Counted from the first letter of the stretch, positions 22,950 to 34,685 are shown. The stretch: DNA of 64,000 nt from Angiostrongylus vasorum (GCA_018806985.1 JADANN010000052.1:62001-126000), one strand, 5' to 3'. Notes: a model not told the origin generated them from the sequence alone. Numbers and translations: made by a program.

Positions 22950-23325
22950 TACTTGGATGCTTGGATACTTGGACGGCCAGACCTCATTGGTTGTGCGGCC
23001 CCGAGCTATTCTCCATTTTTCGGAGTTTTGCTGCATTAACCATTGTGTTTCTTTGTGGTCGCGAGATCAGCCTGACCAAAGGCTGCCCCACGTCGTCACC
23101 ATCACAGGCAGTCGCCTCCCTTGTTGGTCACAGGGAGATTTGCCACCATGCGACTAGTTTGGTACCAGAACGGTGGTGGATCCCTGGAAACGCCGGACTC
23201 CATCTCAGCTTAGGAGACCCTATCGGGGAATGAATCTCTCCGCTGTACATCGCAGTACGACGCCCAGGAACACCTGCCAGCCACGAAGTGGATGTAAACC
23301 GTTGGGAGATCCCATCTCACTAGTC
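22950..23325 (+). repeat. Repeat family C copy
   Basis: Plus orientation, starting TTACTTGGATGCTTGGATAC and including GAGATCAGCCTGACCAAAG and GGAAACGCCGGACTCC. No coding capacity. Confidence 0.7.
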
Positions 23326-24189
23326 AAAAAATTCAAGGTTACATCTTGAAAACACTCGCAACACTCCATACGCAAGCTGCCTGAACGTAAACTACGAATC
23401 CAATAATAAACAGCTAACTAATATATACACAATGATGTTTGATAATTCACAACTGACCTCACTATTATTCGGAAGCGAAGAGTTGCTATCCGACACACAG
23501 TCATGGCATGAACCGCCCGGGTGTTTCCCCGATAGTGCAGTAACTGTTTCGTACGTTGAAATGCACGCAAAGAAGTGTACAAATGTATTCCACACATTTT
23601 TTGCTATAAGCATTTTACTCTTCTCATAGCACTGTTCATAAAGCTTCAGTAGAAATATCCCGCGGCCGACTGGCACGCATCTTACAACTTAATTCTCTAC
23701 AACCCACGTTGTTGTGGAAAAACTATACCGAATAGGAAAACATGTTGCGACATGTTGGGATCTCAGCGTGGTTTTCGCCGTAAGCGTTTGGGCAGTTGTG
23801 TAAATGCTCAGGGCATCACGTTTGACTCCAAACCACTTGACAACGTTGAAAGTGGGGAAACTTTGTTTATATGCGGTTGCGGTGAGTATCGAACGGGGTT
23901 GCAGAGCACGCATCCATTCCCTTCGTAGACTTCTCAAGCCTACTTCGACACTTTCACATAGACGTCGACTACGAGTAAGCTAGTGGCAGGAATTACTGCA
24001 ATACTGGCAGCAAAGTGGTCATCAGCCGACAAGCGATAACGACCAGTGAGCTCTCTACTAGATTAGATATCTAGATAGATAATCTCTACCAGACACCAAA
24101 TTAGGAAAGTCCGCGAAAACGAATACAGGAAAGGAAAAACCAGAATTGGAGATCGAAGTGGAAATGGAATCCATTCTGTAAAATTGTCG

Positions 24190-24995
24190 TCCGCAACAAG
24201 TTTCTCCATAGAAATTGGTTTTTCGGAAAGAGAAAATCTTGGATGGACTCGGATGTCTCATTAACGCCATGACACATGCCGAGATGGATTGTATTCTCAG
24301 GAAGAGAAGATGGTGCTATCGACACCTCAGTGGTACATGAATCCTGTCCTGGATCTGGTCACCGCCACCTACGCGCGAAGATTCAATTCAGCCACAAGTT
24401 TGAAAAGAGCTTGTGTCATCGTCCAAGAACAATCAAACAAGGTGTCTATGACGATGGTGTTTTCAGTAAAGTCTTCTCCTCATATGACTGATAAATAGAG
24501 AAAGCCCTATAAAGGACTACAAGTTGCCTGTCGAAAAACTTATGTGCTGCACTCGTCTCAGTTATTCTAACAAGACGTGCGAACCGCACGTCCATTATCA
24601 CTAAGGAGTTTGTATTAAAGTGAAGGAGACTGACGCTTGGTCCTATTGCAACACACCAAACACGTCTGATAATAAATGCCTGCTGTAGAAGACGTTTGTA
24701 GGAGGATTTAGATCGGTATAGGCAAAAAAATCTTTCGGAAGCAGCTCAAAAACGATCTAGCTTGAAGAAGTCTCGACGAAATTTGTGCGAGTATAATGTT
24801 TCGCCATCCATTTTCATTAACGAGGATGGTATCAGCACCACAATCAGCTATGATATGGAATCGATAACGGAAAGGTTTTGTACCAATAGTGTCGTTCAAC
24901 AATCTCCATCTCGGACCATGAAATCCCCGCTGCAGAAAAAACTGCCCATGATTTACACTCTAGAGTTCCAGTTGCGACAGAAAGCATGAACAGAA
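24190..24995 (+). mobile_element. Second-family LINE fragment (endonuclease end to RT start)
   Basis: Broken frames read as the end of an endonuclease domain (24276-24491: SGHRHLRAKIQFSHKFEKS then GVYDDGVF) and, further on, the linker before the reverse transcriptase (24720-24989: SLKKSRRNLCEYNVSPSIFI then MESITERF). From memory this resembles nematode RTE-like elements, but it is distinct in sequence from the family at 8730, 15058 and 39505. No catalytic RT motif remains. Confidence 0.6.
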
Positions 24996-24999
24996 GCAG

Positions 25000-26235
25000 C
25001 AGCAGGACTTTAAATTTAAGGATTTTAAAATTTAAAAGTTAAATAAAAGTAAATAAATAAATTTGAAAAAATCGAAATCTGGGAAAATTTAAAACATAAC
25101 ACATAAAACACGGACTAAAGATGAAAGACAAAACACAAACTAAGAGTGGTGCTGTCAAGAAAAGCTGCTTGAGTTCCTTTAAACTGTTTTTTTTTTTATT
25201 TAACTGAATTGGGGATAACAAGCGTTAATAAAAAGTATGAAGCAGGAATTGAAAGATAGGACATGGAGAATACCCAGCTCTGATGACGAAGGAAAAGCGA
25301 AATCGTTCAGGTGTGAAACTATCGAACACTTCAACTGCTTTAACTAACACTGTTCAGATTGAGTTTACGATAAAAATGCGGTAAGTACGTCTTCAGAGAA
25401 GATGTAAGTAATACCTACCTCTTACATAATAAATGCCTGGCTTTGAGGCTGATGGCGAAAAGCTTTTGCTATGATCGGTAAAAATAAAAAATTTTCTATG
25501 CAAGACAGAATAGAACTTATTCTTATGGCACATCTTCACACAATGCAAAAAATATTAGCACCTCTTTCATTCGTTTCGTTGCTTTCTACCAAGTATCGAC
25601 GAAGACCTTCGGATTTTTAGTGTGGAATCCTCTACCACATGAGAACGTCAACCTTGTTTATGAACGTCGGCAAACGTTGATCGAGAATACTGTGAGTGAT
25701 ACCATGAAAAGCATAAAGCTGCATCTATTCTGCAGCAGCCCTCCTTGGCCTTCTGGAGAAGCCCCACTCAGCCGGATAAAGATTCCTCAGTGGGAGATTC
25801 ATGCTAACTGAACTATGGGGTCCACTTATCCCCTTCGAGATCTCATGTGCACGAATCGCTTTTGTCGATTTCTCCAGCATTTTTTACACCTTCTATCTAC
25901 ATCGACTCATCTTTTTTCTTCTTGATGCTTCACTAACAGCATTCTTTCTTTCCCATGTACATCTAAAATCGCTTTTCTACGACGAAAAACTCGAGGATGA
26001 GTTGATTTTTGTTATCTTCGATTGCGTGACATGCGACAACTTGAAGAAATAAAGTGTTCTCTGCCACGTAGAGAATCGTGCCCATAGTTGTCAACTCGTC
26101 ACCGGAAACAGCTTCGAAAACCCATGTCGTACTTCCGGGGTTCACTGAATGGCCCAGGACTAGATGGGCCACGCGGAACGTCATACATTCATACGATGGT
26201 TTCTTAGCACTCTTTTTTGGCAAAAAAGTCAAAGG
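25000..26235. other. AT-rich intergenic stretch, no gene supported
   Basis: 25010-25250 is very A/T-rich, with runs of A and T. Open frames 25620-25811 and 25801-26052 carry no recognisable domain. Confidence 0.4.
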
Positions 26236-26239
26236 CAAA

Positions 26240-26692
26240 AAAGGGTCCTTCGTTTCGCCTCTGTCTCAGCTAGTTCTTATCGATCTGTGCCGTCAGCAAT
26301 CACCCGTCACCGGGACTGATCTGGGGAGCCCACATCGGCATTAAACCCAGTTAAGCTGAGGCTGTAGTTGAATTCACAATATTTAGCATTTTATTTTCTG
26401 CCTTCTATACTTTTTTATGGCAGGTTATTACTATGCGAAATACAACCACATGATTTCTGAGATATTTGCATGATTGCTGACGGCACAGATCGATAAGAAC
26501 TAGCTGAGACAGAGGCGAAACGAAGGACCCGCATGGTGTGGTGGTGAACGCGCTACTCCCCCGGAAAGGACAGTAGCGCGTTCGTTCCCCACCGCAAACA
26601 CCTGCGGTCCGGAGTTTTGCAAATATCTCAGCAATCATGTGGTTGTATTTCGCATAGTAATAACCTGCCATAAAAAAGTATAGAAGGCAGAA
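26240..26692. mobile_element. MITE-B: terminal inverted repeats around a tRNA-like core
   Basis: Arms 26402-26460 and 26615-26692 are inverted copies (AGGTTATTACTATGCGAAAT and complement), closing with TTGCAAATATCTCAGCA. Inside is CGCATGGTGTGGTGGTGAAC, a tRNA A-box-like segment. A second inverted pair, 26240-26298 with 26473-26531, interleaves with the first, so a truncated reverse copy abuts this one. The same family recurs at 34330-34685, 48714-48865, 55738-56000 and 62790-63437. Confidence 0.75.
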
Positions 26693-26699
26693 AACAAAA

Positions 26700-27385
26700 T
26701 GCTAAAAAATGACAATAATATTAACACATGCGAAAAAACACTTGGGGTTTGCACGAGCCGTAAAGTAACGCTGCAAAATGATGGCTATAAAAATCCCTAC
26801 TTGCCTAAATCTCCAGCGAAAATCGAGTTTGAGAATATTACAAATCAACAGCGCTGTAAGAAATATCTATTGCGACATTTGTTCACAAATATCATTATGA
26901 CAAAAGTGGCCACCATTTTCGACAAACAGCGGCTTTTATAACTACTTTACGGAAACCGAAATTGAACACTGCGCGGATTTCAGCATTTCCAGCACTCCGA
27001 TCTTTTCCTCACTCACCATGCGTGAAGGTCTTCGGATTTTGCGAGTGAGTTTGGAAGGTTCTTAATGAATTTCGACCTTCCTTACTGATGACATCGAAAG
27101 CTGGTGGATTTGATTTACCCTTGAGTTTTAAGATAACTGTGCTAGGGTGTCCCCAAGTCTTCATCAGAGGAAGCTACGATTTGTTGCCAATTTCTCGATC
27201 CTGGACGCATGAGGGTCTTGACTATCCTAGAATGGGTGGACCAAGGGCTTTGTGGGCATTGGATTACATCAATATCGCTGCTACCCATGTCCTGAACCAG
27301 ACCAACAGAAAATATAAAACAATAAGAATAGTAACGAGTAATGAATTAATAAGAAAAATGGTAGTGACAAGCAACAACCGATCCG
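26700..27385. other. Intergenic stretch, no gene supported
   Basis: Open frames 26699-26941 and 27088-27390 show no domain I recognise. The second could hide an exon but has no convincing splice sites. Confidence 0.35.
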
Positions 27386-27389
27386 CATA

Positions 27390-27770
27390 ACGGTCTACCG
27401 CCTCATCGTGGCTGGAACGTGCTCCTGGTGTCGTGCGCGATGTACAGAGCGGTGATTCATCCCCAGAAGGGCTTTCCTAGCTGAAAAGGTCTCCACTTTT
27501 TCTATAAAGAAACTAAGATAAGAGTAAACCAATACCAGGATCCACCATCGCCCAGATATCAAACTAGTTGCATGATGCAAAAATTCCCTCCGACCCACAA
27601 AGCCGGCTACTGGCCGTGGTGGTGAGTTGAGGCAGGCTTTGGGCCGGCCGATCTCGGGATTCCAACGCACCACAACGACTAAACCAACAAAACTCCGAAA
27701 CAACAGAAATTATTCCGGGGTCCACAAAACTAGAGAAGGCGGGCCATACAAGTACACGTGTCCAAGTAAT
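27390..27770 (-). repeat. Repeat family C copy
   Basis: Minus-oriented copy with the GTCTACCGCCTCATCGTGGC block at its left and the GGCCGGCCGATCTCGGGATT block further right. Confidence 0.68.
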
Positions 27771-28283
27771 CACCACCACAATAAAACAGAAGTTAAATCG
27801 ATGAATGTATTAACGTATGCAAGTAAATTCCTAATTTGCAAGAGTATGCAGGTGTCCTATTAGCACGCAAGTGTTTAGTGAAGTTTTTTTCATTAAATCT
27901 ATTCGTTTGTAGGTTTGTAATATCAATCCGATGCTATGATAATCAAAAGCAAGGCGTCATGTAGCGAATACTACAAGAGGTGAAAAATGCTATTATGGCT
28001 CACTTCATTCTGAAACTAGAGGATAACATGCAATATTCAAAAGACTGGAGCCAGCGTCTGAACGCTATTGTCTTTTTGCCTTTCCTTAACTTCTCATTAA
28101 TGGGGGGGGTGGTGGGGGGTGGGGGGTATTGAAATCTTCACATGCCTCAAAAATAAGTTCCTAAGAAGTGCTGTTACCATAGCTTTTCAAATCCACACAC
28201 TGAATCAAATATTTATGTGGCAAATATGAAAGTACATACAATGGTTGCAAGCACCCAAGTTATGACTGGGGTGTTGACATCAG

Positions 28284-28376
28284 CTTTCCTATTGTTCTAT
28301 TAGCATTGTTAGAACTTGAGCTGCATCGTTGGCTTCCTGGATCTGCTCGTTTCAACTCTTTCAGGGTGGAGCGGTA
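28284..28376 (-). CDS. Candidate exon of the Nup107-like gene
   Basis: After the acceptor TTTATTTAG at 28377, two overlapping minus-strand frames read YRSTLKELK and then EQIQEANDAAQVLTMLIEQ. They join only if one A of a GAAAC run is dropped. The second segment fits the helix after the LVF...N block of Nup107-family proteins. The 3' border is not determined. Confidence 0.35.
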
Positions 28377-28493
28377 CTAAATAAAAGCAAAACGGAAGTG
28401 GTCATTCAAAACGGACTTATTTCCCGGAGCAGATGCTGATAATACCACCTTCTTCAGGAAATAATAAGCTTATTGTCAACATATGCAACTGAC

Positions 28494-28609
28494 CTCAAAA
28501 ATGCATTTTGCAAGCTTAGCATTCTGACGATTGAGCTCCTGCACAGGTTCATCGGAGAATAGAAGCTGAGGAGTATATTCATGTTCAGGCACATTTCAGA
28601 ATCCGCTCC
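28494..28609 (-). CDS. Nup107-like gene, exon with the LLFSDEPVQELNRQN block
   Basis: Flanked by a poly-T/AAG acceptor at 28610 and a GTCAGT donor at 28493. The frame ending at the donor reads YTPQLLFSDEPVQELNRQNA then KLAKCIFE, which from memory parallels the conserved DWLVFDP...AL..GN...R segment of Nup107 (nuclear pore outer ring, Y complex). The upstream end of the exon is in another frame (ERILKC), so a one-base discrepancy lies near 28592. The assignment rests on remembered family patterns, not on a search. Confidence 0.42.
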
Positions 28610-28808
28610 TTAAAAAAAATCTATAAATAACTGCCTGGATAAAACACGTATTCTCTGCAAATAGCGCGATCTATATTTCGGAATGAAACAATATCTGCAA
28701 GGGAACTTCTAAGACTGTTCAGTACTCAACTGAAATAAAACAGATTTAGTAAAGAAACTAAAGAAGTGCTAACCGTTAAGATATATGTTGCTTCTTTTAT
28801 ACCCTTAC

Positions 28809-28860
28809 TATGGAAAAACATCTTAGTGACCTCTCCCACATAGCCCTGTTTGTCCTCCAT
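28809..28860 (-). CDS. Candidate small exon of the Nup107-like gene
   Basis: Lies between the acceptor ACACTTTAG and the donor GTAAGG on the minus strand and reads MEDKQGYVGEVTKMFFH. The splice sites are good, but an overlapping longer frame (28797-29018) is also open, so this is tentative. Confidence 0.3.
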
Positions 28861-29059
28861 CTAAAGTGTTCGGAGAAAGAAGCTGAAGAGAATACTTCCT
28901 CAACTGCTTCCATCCATGACTGCACATAATTATTGTAAACTAAATAGTTCTTTTCGCACACTATGCTTAGAATATGCGATGTACGCATAAAATTGGAATG
29001 GGAAATATTACCAAGCAAACGATATCATGCATATCCTTGAACTAGAGAGACTAAGTTAC

Positions 29060-29183
29060 CTGTGTCCACAAACCAAAATGGGAAAAAACCATAGTATTGA
29101 AACTCGAGCTCATTGACGAGCTCAGCCTCTATCTCGTCCATCTCCTTTTGAAGTGCTTGCGAAAACACTTAGCGTTTTCGAGA
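29060..29183 (-). CDS. Candidate exon of the Nup107-like gene
   Basis: Begins after TTTTTTTTCAG on the minus strand with LENAKCFRKHF and, one base shifted within CAAAAGG, continues KEMDEIEAELVNELEFQYYG up to a GTAACT donor. The LE.AK start matches the helix that follows the AYI segment in Nup107-type proteins. Needing one base to join the halves is the same defect seen in the neighbouring exons. Confidence 0.35.
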
Positions 29184-29317
29184 ACTGAAAAAAAAATTAT
29201 TCAATACATTGCTAGAACATAAAGCCAAAAAATATAATATCGCAAAACGCGTAGTCATATACAAATGAGATAAATAACACGTTTATTAGTGCTTCCAAAC
29301 AACAATTACAGAACACT

Positions 29318-29519
29318 AGGTTGTTATTATAGATTTATTAGGATACAATAGCTGACGTTTCGGCGGTTTCGCCTTCTTCAGAGCCGTTTATTTGTTGTAA
29401 GTATTTAAGTTAGTTGATGGATAGCAGCCGCACAGAGTAAAACACGGGCGATAACTGATAGTTGAATAACAGACAGAAACGTCAGCTATTGTATCCTAAT
29501 GAATCTATAATAACAACCT
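29318..29519. mobile_element. Short foldback element with a hammerhead-like motif
   Basis: Arms 29318-29361 and 29476-29519 are inverted copies with one or two mismatches (GCTGACGTTTC / GAAACGTCAGC at the inner ends). Only the left side keeps the full minus-strand motif CTGAAGA, GGC loop GCC, GAAAC, GTC (29348-29383). It is an internally deleted relative of 3703-4809, followed by the same family tail (TGCCGAGGTTAA, 29560). Confidence 0.75.
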
Positions 29520-29841
29520 TGTGTCTGCTTATTGAAGAAAAACATCGAATTATCAATCAATGCCGAGGTTAACAGAAAGTCGGTCTTAGGAATTACAGAA
29601 CAACCATAAACGAAAACAGGAGTCACCAAACCCCTTCGAGATGAAGTTGAACTTCGACAGCGGGCGGGCGATGATTTTTCGATCGCGTAAGTGTTGGAAA
29701 CACATAATGGCAACAAGACCAGTAGAGAGAAAATTCGAGAAAACTGTATCACTCCATTTCACTTGTGTTTAGTGCGTTTACTAAAACAATATTAAAGTAA
29801 ACTAAACTAACTGGAAGGATAACAAACCAATTGCTATTCGA

Positions 29842-30766
29842 ATGGTTCAGGAAAAACAAGCGGGTGGCAAAGAAGTAGAAAACAGCTGGTCGCCAAAAAG
29901 AACAGATGGCGAAAATGTCGACGAGGAGAATGTTGTTGCGAAGTGTGGAAAGATCATCATTGGAAAATGCTTTACTGCTGTTGATACACTTAGGCGGAAA
30001 GATTCTTGTAAGTATCATTTTTTGACCAACGTCCACGAGGATCACTTGGTCAACCAAAATAAAACAAGGAAAGCTCTAATATACTGTCCGGAGATCACTG
30101 CTAGGATTTTTCCAACAATGACGGGAAAAAATGCAATACTTACTCGACTTTTGCGCCCTCTTAAGGTTGGAGAAACACATGAGATTGAGCCTAAATTCCA
30201 CGTAACGTTACTATATGCCAATCACTGTCTAGGATCTGTTATGTTTCTGCTTGAACGCGCATCAACTCCTGGAGGAAGTGTGTTGTCTACAGGAGATTTC
30301 CGCCCTGATAATAGATTACTTTGTTGTTTCCAAAGCGAAATACCTTCCTTCAAGAAGCTCGAAAATACCTACGTCTCCAAGCTCTACTTTGACAATACTC
30401 ATTGGAATCACATCGATGCATCATTTCCTAGTAGAATAGAATGCGAAAAAAATGTTAATGCGTGAAATCGCTAAACTTCGTCGGTGTAACATTTTAGTCC
30501 CGATGTTAAGACTTCATACAGAAAAAATCTTAGTCAAAATCTTAGAAAATACAGAACTAAGCAAGGTCTATTCAGAAATAATATCAACGAGAAATGGACG
30601 TTTAATGGCGAGGAGACTATGTGGACTAAATAAAGGCGAATTTCAGGAACAGAGTGATAATGCCCGCATTGGCACTTCACAAAGACAGCTTAGATATGTA
30701 CTCCATGCACTGAAGATGAAGGATCCAAAAGTGTTTGTTGGTCTCTCCTTAAGAGAGGAATAGAAC
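29842..30766 (+). pseudogene. SNM1/DCLRE1-family nuclease copy, intronless, frameshifted
   Basis: The first frame (207 residues) is a metallo-beta-lactamase domain of the SNM1/Pso2/Artemis type: FTAVDTLRR near residue 44, motif 2 at residues 62-68 (TNVHEDH), motif 3 ANHCLGSVM near 126, motif 4 STGDFR near 149 and the beta-CASP start KLYFDNTH near 180. These enzymes are 5' exonucleases acting in crosslink repair and telomere processing. The first His of the HxHxDH zinc motif is Asn. The frame ends at 30463 because of a 7-A run (30445-30451). Read one base shifted, it continues MREIAKLRRCNILVPMLRL to a stop at 30764-30766, so the whole is about 310 codons. No intron interrupts it, which in a worm suggests a retrocopy, though no poly(A) tail or target duplication was seen. 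It lies in an intron of the minus-strand Nup107-like gene. It may be dead, or the A run may be a sequencing error. Confidence 0.75.
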
Positions 30767-31167
30767 GAAATAATCAAGGAAAATCTCATAACAATTCTCT
30801 GTTCCGAGCATTCTCGCACGGAAATAATCTTCTACTTCTTATTAAGGTTACGATTCAAATTCTATTCTAACAAATGGTAAAGTAGGAAGACGGATTACAA
30901 CCCCATCCATTATAACCTTCTAGGTCTAATAACTGCAGGTAGTATACGTGCACATGAATGCATTCCTTCTATCGGAATCCTGAAAACCGGAGAAAGTCGA
31001 GGTAAATGTCGTAATAAGAAAATTTCCAAAACTCCAATACACCTGAATTTGTCACGCTGGTTTCCGTAAGTACTCTATCCTCAAGGAAATGCAGTAGGTG
31101 TTTACGTGTTAAATTCATGGAAGCGTAAACTACAACTGAGCTCCCAAAGGAATACGTTGCCTCATAA

Positions 31168-31455
31168 GGCTAAAAAGGATAAAGCTCTCGGCGTTAAGCA
31201 ATCCCTGAGGGATGCGCTGGGCATTCGACTTCACTAAATATCGTTTGGAGGTGATTAAATGCATATCTGGCCTTTACAATGACTCGCGTTGGTCCACCGA
31301 TGTATCAAGGCAGTGCCGCTGCCCTCCCAGACAAGTTTGGCATCAATTTGCCGACCCCCAAAGGGATGGAAGGCCAGGTGGGTCATGGGCGCGGGGATCG
31401 ATTCCATGTGTGCTGCAGGGCGCCTCAGACCACTTCGCCATACGCGCCCTATATT
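31168..31455 (-). repeat. SINE-A copy, near complete
   Basis: Tail at left (AAAGGATAAAGCTCTCGGCG, then CCCTGAGGGATGCGC) and tRNA-like head at right (GGGGATCGATTCCATG B box; GGCGCCT...CGC A-box side). A clean copy useful as family reference. Confidence 0.8.
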
Positions 31456-31713
31456 GTTTCGTAGGTCCACAATTCAGGTAGCCTGAATGCGAGAAAAATT
31501 TATTCCTGACTTCATTCGATGTATACGTAGACCATGTCATATTACTCGAAAAATGGTTTGTATATGGTCTAACGGTGCATGTAGAATGATCAAGGCATCC
31601 AATGCAACCATATTTGCATCACATTTTGAATTCACTGTGCAGACTGGTCAATGTCGACTTAGTAATCCCAGAGATTGAAGCAGATCCCAGGATAGGCCTT
31701 GTATTAACTTCGG

Positions 31714-32360
31714 CATTGCGTTATAAATGAATCGTTTTCTTTCTCAGCAGTCGCGAGGTTGTTAAACGGCATACGTCTACTCCCTTACAAAAAAAACATA
31801 CAACACAACAGTATTTGACGCTTCGGCAGTACCCCTTCTTCAGAGCCTGGAATGGTGTGTTGGTATGCAAAATACAACACCAAACGCTTCAATAACACAT
31901 GCAGAATTATGGCAATCTATATGGTAATCATATACGTGCCTTCCACTGAGGAAGAGCCGCTGATTAGTCGCATATGGTCAACAACTGCACCACCCCACAT
32001 CAAAAATCGATGCGAAGGTACGGGCCGGGATCATGTGTGATATCTGGGCATCCATCTGTGCTATTCATTGTAGGATTTCTTGTAATTATATGGCTGTTCC
32101 TCATCAGTAGAAGGCATGTAAAAACAGTTTTTCGAGAAGCTGTTGACCATGTGATTACCACAGATTTTAACCTTTCTGTTTGTTATTGAAGTGTTTAGCG
32201 TGGTAAATTGCACATCAACACACCCTTCCCGGCTCTAAAGAAGGCGATACTGCCGAAGCATCAGCCGTTGTTGTGTTCTACGTGTTTTTGAACGGACGTA
32301 AACGTATGCTGTATAACAACCTCACGACTGATGAGAAAATAAGGACGCATTCATAAAGAC
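31714..32360. mobile_element. Penelope-like element relic with inverted terminal repeats
   Basis: Left arm ~31714-31945 and right arm ~32135-32360 are inverted copies of each other and diverged copies of the arms at 3703-3945 / 4558-4809. The endonuclease frame is gone. Both hammerhead-like motifs carry core changes (GAAGC for GAAAC; CTAAAGA for CTGAAGA on the right). Confidence 0.75.
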
Positions 32361-32630
32361 TGACTAGTTGCAGGATTACGTACCTACGAAAAAGTTCCTG
32401 GAGAACGTAGATTATAGGCACAGCCATAACACAGAATAGTTTCACAACATCAGTGACTGGAGAGCAATATCTAGTAACAACTGATCTGAAATCGATCCTA
32501 ACCCGAAGCACCAAAATGAGTTCATATGGGACTGTAGCTTAACTAGTGCAAGATATTATATTCAAGAAGTCACAGAAAAATACCCAGTAATCACTTGGTT
32601 GATAAGGCGAAGTATTGTTAAAAAGCAGAC

Positions 32631-32820
32631 CTTGTCATCTGAGAGCATATGCGGGAGAAGAGCAACATATCGCTTGGTTTCGGAAATTCTTTGCAAAGAC
32701 AAATGAAAAGAAAGCAACTCTCCAGCCCCTTCTCCTGGTGGAGAATTTATCTCTGACTTTAAATCAAGATTAGTACCACAGGTCATTATGTAAGCGTTGA
32801 TATATGCTTCGCCCATATGG
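32631..32820 (-). CDS. Nup107-like gene, AYI exon
   Basis: Acceptor TTTCAG at 32821 and donor GTCTGC at 32630. The 63-codon frame reads HMGEAYINAYIMTCGTNLD, then ELLSFHLSLQRISETKRYVA and LLPHMLSDDK. From memory this fits the Nup107 helix pair in which an AYI helix is followed by LIAFY...L and a YALFL helix. The protein would act in the Y complex of the nuclear pore. Entry phase does not match the preceding exon directly, so a small exon or a one-base error lies between. Confidence 0.45.
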
Positions 32821-32956
32821 CTGAAAGTTTTCAAAAATTCCACGCCTTGAAATAGTATGTTTCAGCATTTTACCTAAACAATGTAGAAAACGGTACCGCC
32901 TGAAACGTTCGATTCCTATCTATAAAAAAACCTGAATTGGAGTGAGAGCCTCAAAC

Positions 32957-33029
32957 CTGGGAACATTAGATTCTGGCAGTGTGAATCATGTATGAGACGT
33001 GCTGTATTTGACCCGCTGTCATCATGGAA
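32957..33029 (-). CDS. Minus-strand exon upstream of the AYI exon
   Basis: Flanked by a strong acceptor (TTTTTTTTCAG) and donor (GTTTGAGG). The single open frame reads FHDDSGSNTARLIHDSHCQN then LMFPG. Its length is 73 nt. Position and strand suggest it belongs to the Nup107-like gene, but the segment itself is not diagnostic. No exon farther upstream was identified. Confidence 0.45.
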
Positions 33030-33049
33030 CTGAAAAAAAAACGAGATTT

Positions 33050-33890
33050 CCAAAGAACGCCTGATATTTGTTATGTAAACACTGTTGTTTTATGCTTTCT
33101 AAACAACCAAACGTACTAAATGAATGCTAAATGCTGGTCTGAAATAACTGCTAAGACTCACAACTGTGTTAATACCACGTCTACATTCAAAAGCGTCAAA
33201 AACGAGATTTGAAAAGGCCACGAGATTTTTGAAGTCACCGCATCTCCTTAGAATATCCAACAACGGTTCGGTAAAATCGAGATGCCTAAAACCAACAGTG
33301 TTAATAAAAACGTTAAGGAACGACTGCTACGGAGGACATATGTCAACCTTCCGTCATGAAACGCACTTTGAATGAACGTCGTTCGCTACCTTGAACTGCA
33401 TAATAGGGTTTCGCACTTCGCTCAGCACATTTTCAGATGTGTTTTCGTCCGTTGCCGGCCAAACCATAACAGATCCCAAATCCAGTACATTCGCGATCAA
33501 CTTAAATTATACACGTATATTCGACTTTTTTCAAGTATATATGTTTCTGATCTCCTTTTCCTTTTGAATCTTCCAGCTTAGTGCTCTACCAATATGTCTC
33601 AATGCAAAGCTTATTTTATGCAATTTCGCTTTGAATAACTGGAATGACACATAAACTGTAAATTCTGACAACGTTAAAAATTGGAGGAATTTACGTCTAC
33701 GAATTAAAACTTGGAGGTACGCAGCGCAAACAATTCCAAATTATTATGAGGTGTTTTTTTCTTATTTTATCATAAACGACCTGTCTTCACACATAGTTGC
33801 GGATCTCAGGACTTCTCATATTCGATTCGTTTCCCCGTCTCTATCATCCACTAAGGTCTTCCAATTTTCACGCGTGGATTCTACCGCTCC
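33050..33890. other. Intergenic stretch, no gene seen
   Basis: Only short frames (33166-33375, 33372-33581) without domains. No repeat family recognised. Confidence 0.4.
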
Positions 33891-33894
33891 TTGA

Positions 33895-34120
33895 GGATTT
33901 TCATTTCATCTTGAATGTCGTAGAATACTGGTCGAGTCGATTCTCCCTGGAGTCCTGAGATAGTCGGGTTGGGGCGTTCTTAAATGGAATGGAGAGAGAT
34001 TGTCCACGGACGATTCCTGTACCAATTTCCTCACCCCGGAGGGATGAGAGGCTTGGCGAACCATGAGCAGGATCGAATAGCACCGTGCTTATGATGATGG
34101 CTATCACTATCGCTTTTCTA
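33895..34120 (-). repeat. SINE-D copy
   Basis: Shares with 16500-16770 the segments TCATTTCATCTTGAATGTCG, CTGAGATAGTCGGGTTGGGG and the AGGATCGAATAGCACCGTGC head region. Confidence 0.65.
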
Positions 34121-34329
34121 TTCGTCTCTTTTCAATGAGGTATGGAACCAAGAAAGCATTAATGAATGCACAAAGGAATGTTGGCCTCAGAAATTTCGTC
34201 AAGGTGAAATCGACGTCAAAGGTGAGTAAAGTCGTGGACGGCCTACAGTTGTTGACAACGAATTAAGGGCTTCGTTAGAAACAAATACATGCACAACTAG
34301 TCGGAAAACTCGTTGTACGCATCTTCATT

Positions 34330-34685
34330 GTAAAACATAACCATAATGTTGCTGAGATATTTGCGAAACTCCGGAACTCAGGTATCTGCGGTGGGGCCCG
34401 ACCACGATTATACCTTTCCGAGGCCTAACGCGTTCACCATCGATTTGTGCTCTCCAGATCAATCTCGGTGATGGGTAATTGCCAACAGCGCCTATTGGTC
34501 AATAAAATGGTTGAGAGACAGGCGAAGCTAAGGACTCGGATGGTGTAGTGGTGAAGCCGTTAGCGTCCGAAAAGGGTAATGGCGTGTTCGGTCCCCACCG
34601 CAGACACCAGCGGTCTGGGAGTTTTGCAAATATCTCAGCAACATTACGGTTATATTTCACATAATACCCTGCCAGTCCCTGGTTG
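34330..34685. mobile_element. MITE-B copy, inverted dimer form
   Basis: Left half is a reverse unit (GTTGCTGAGATATTTGCGAA...) and right half a forward unit ending GTTTTGCAAATATCTCAGCA. Each half has a tRNA-like segment (CGGATGGTGTAGTGGTGAAG in the right one). Confidence 0.7.
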
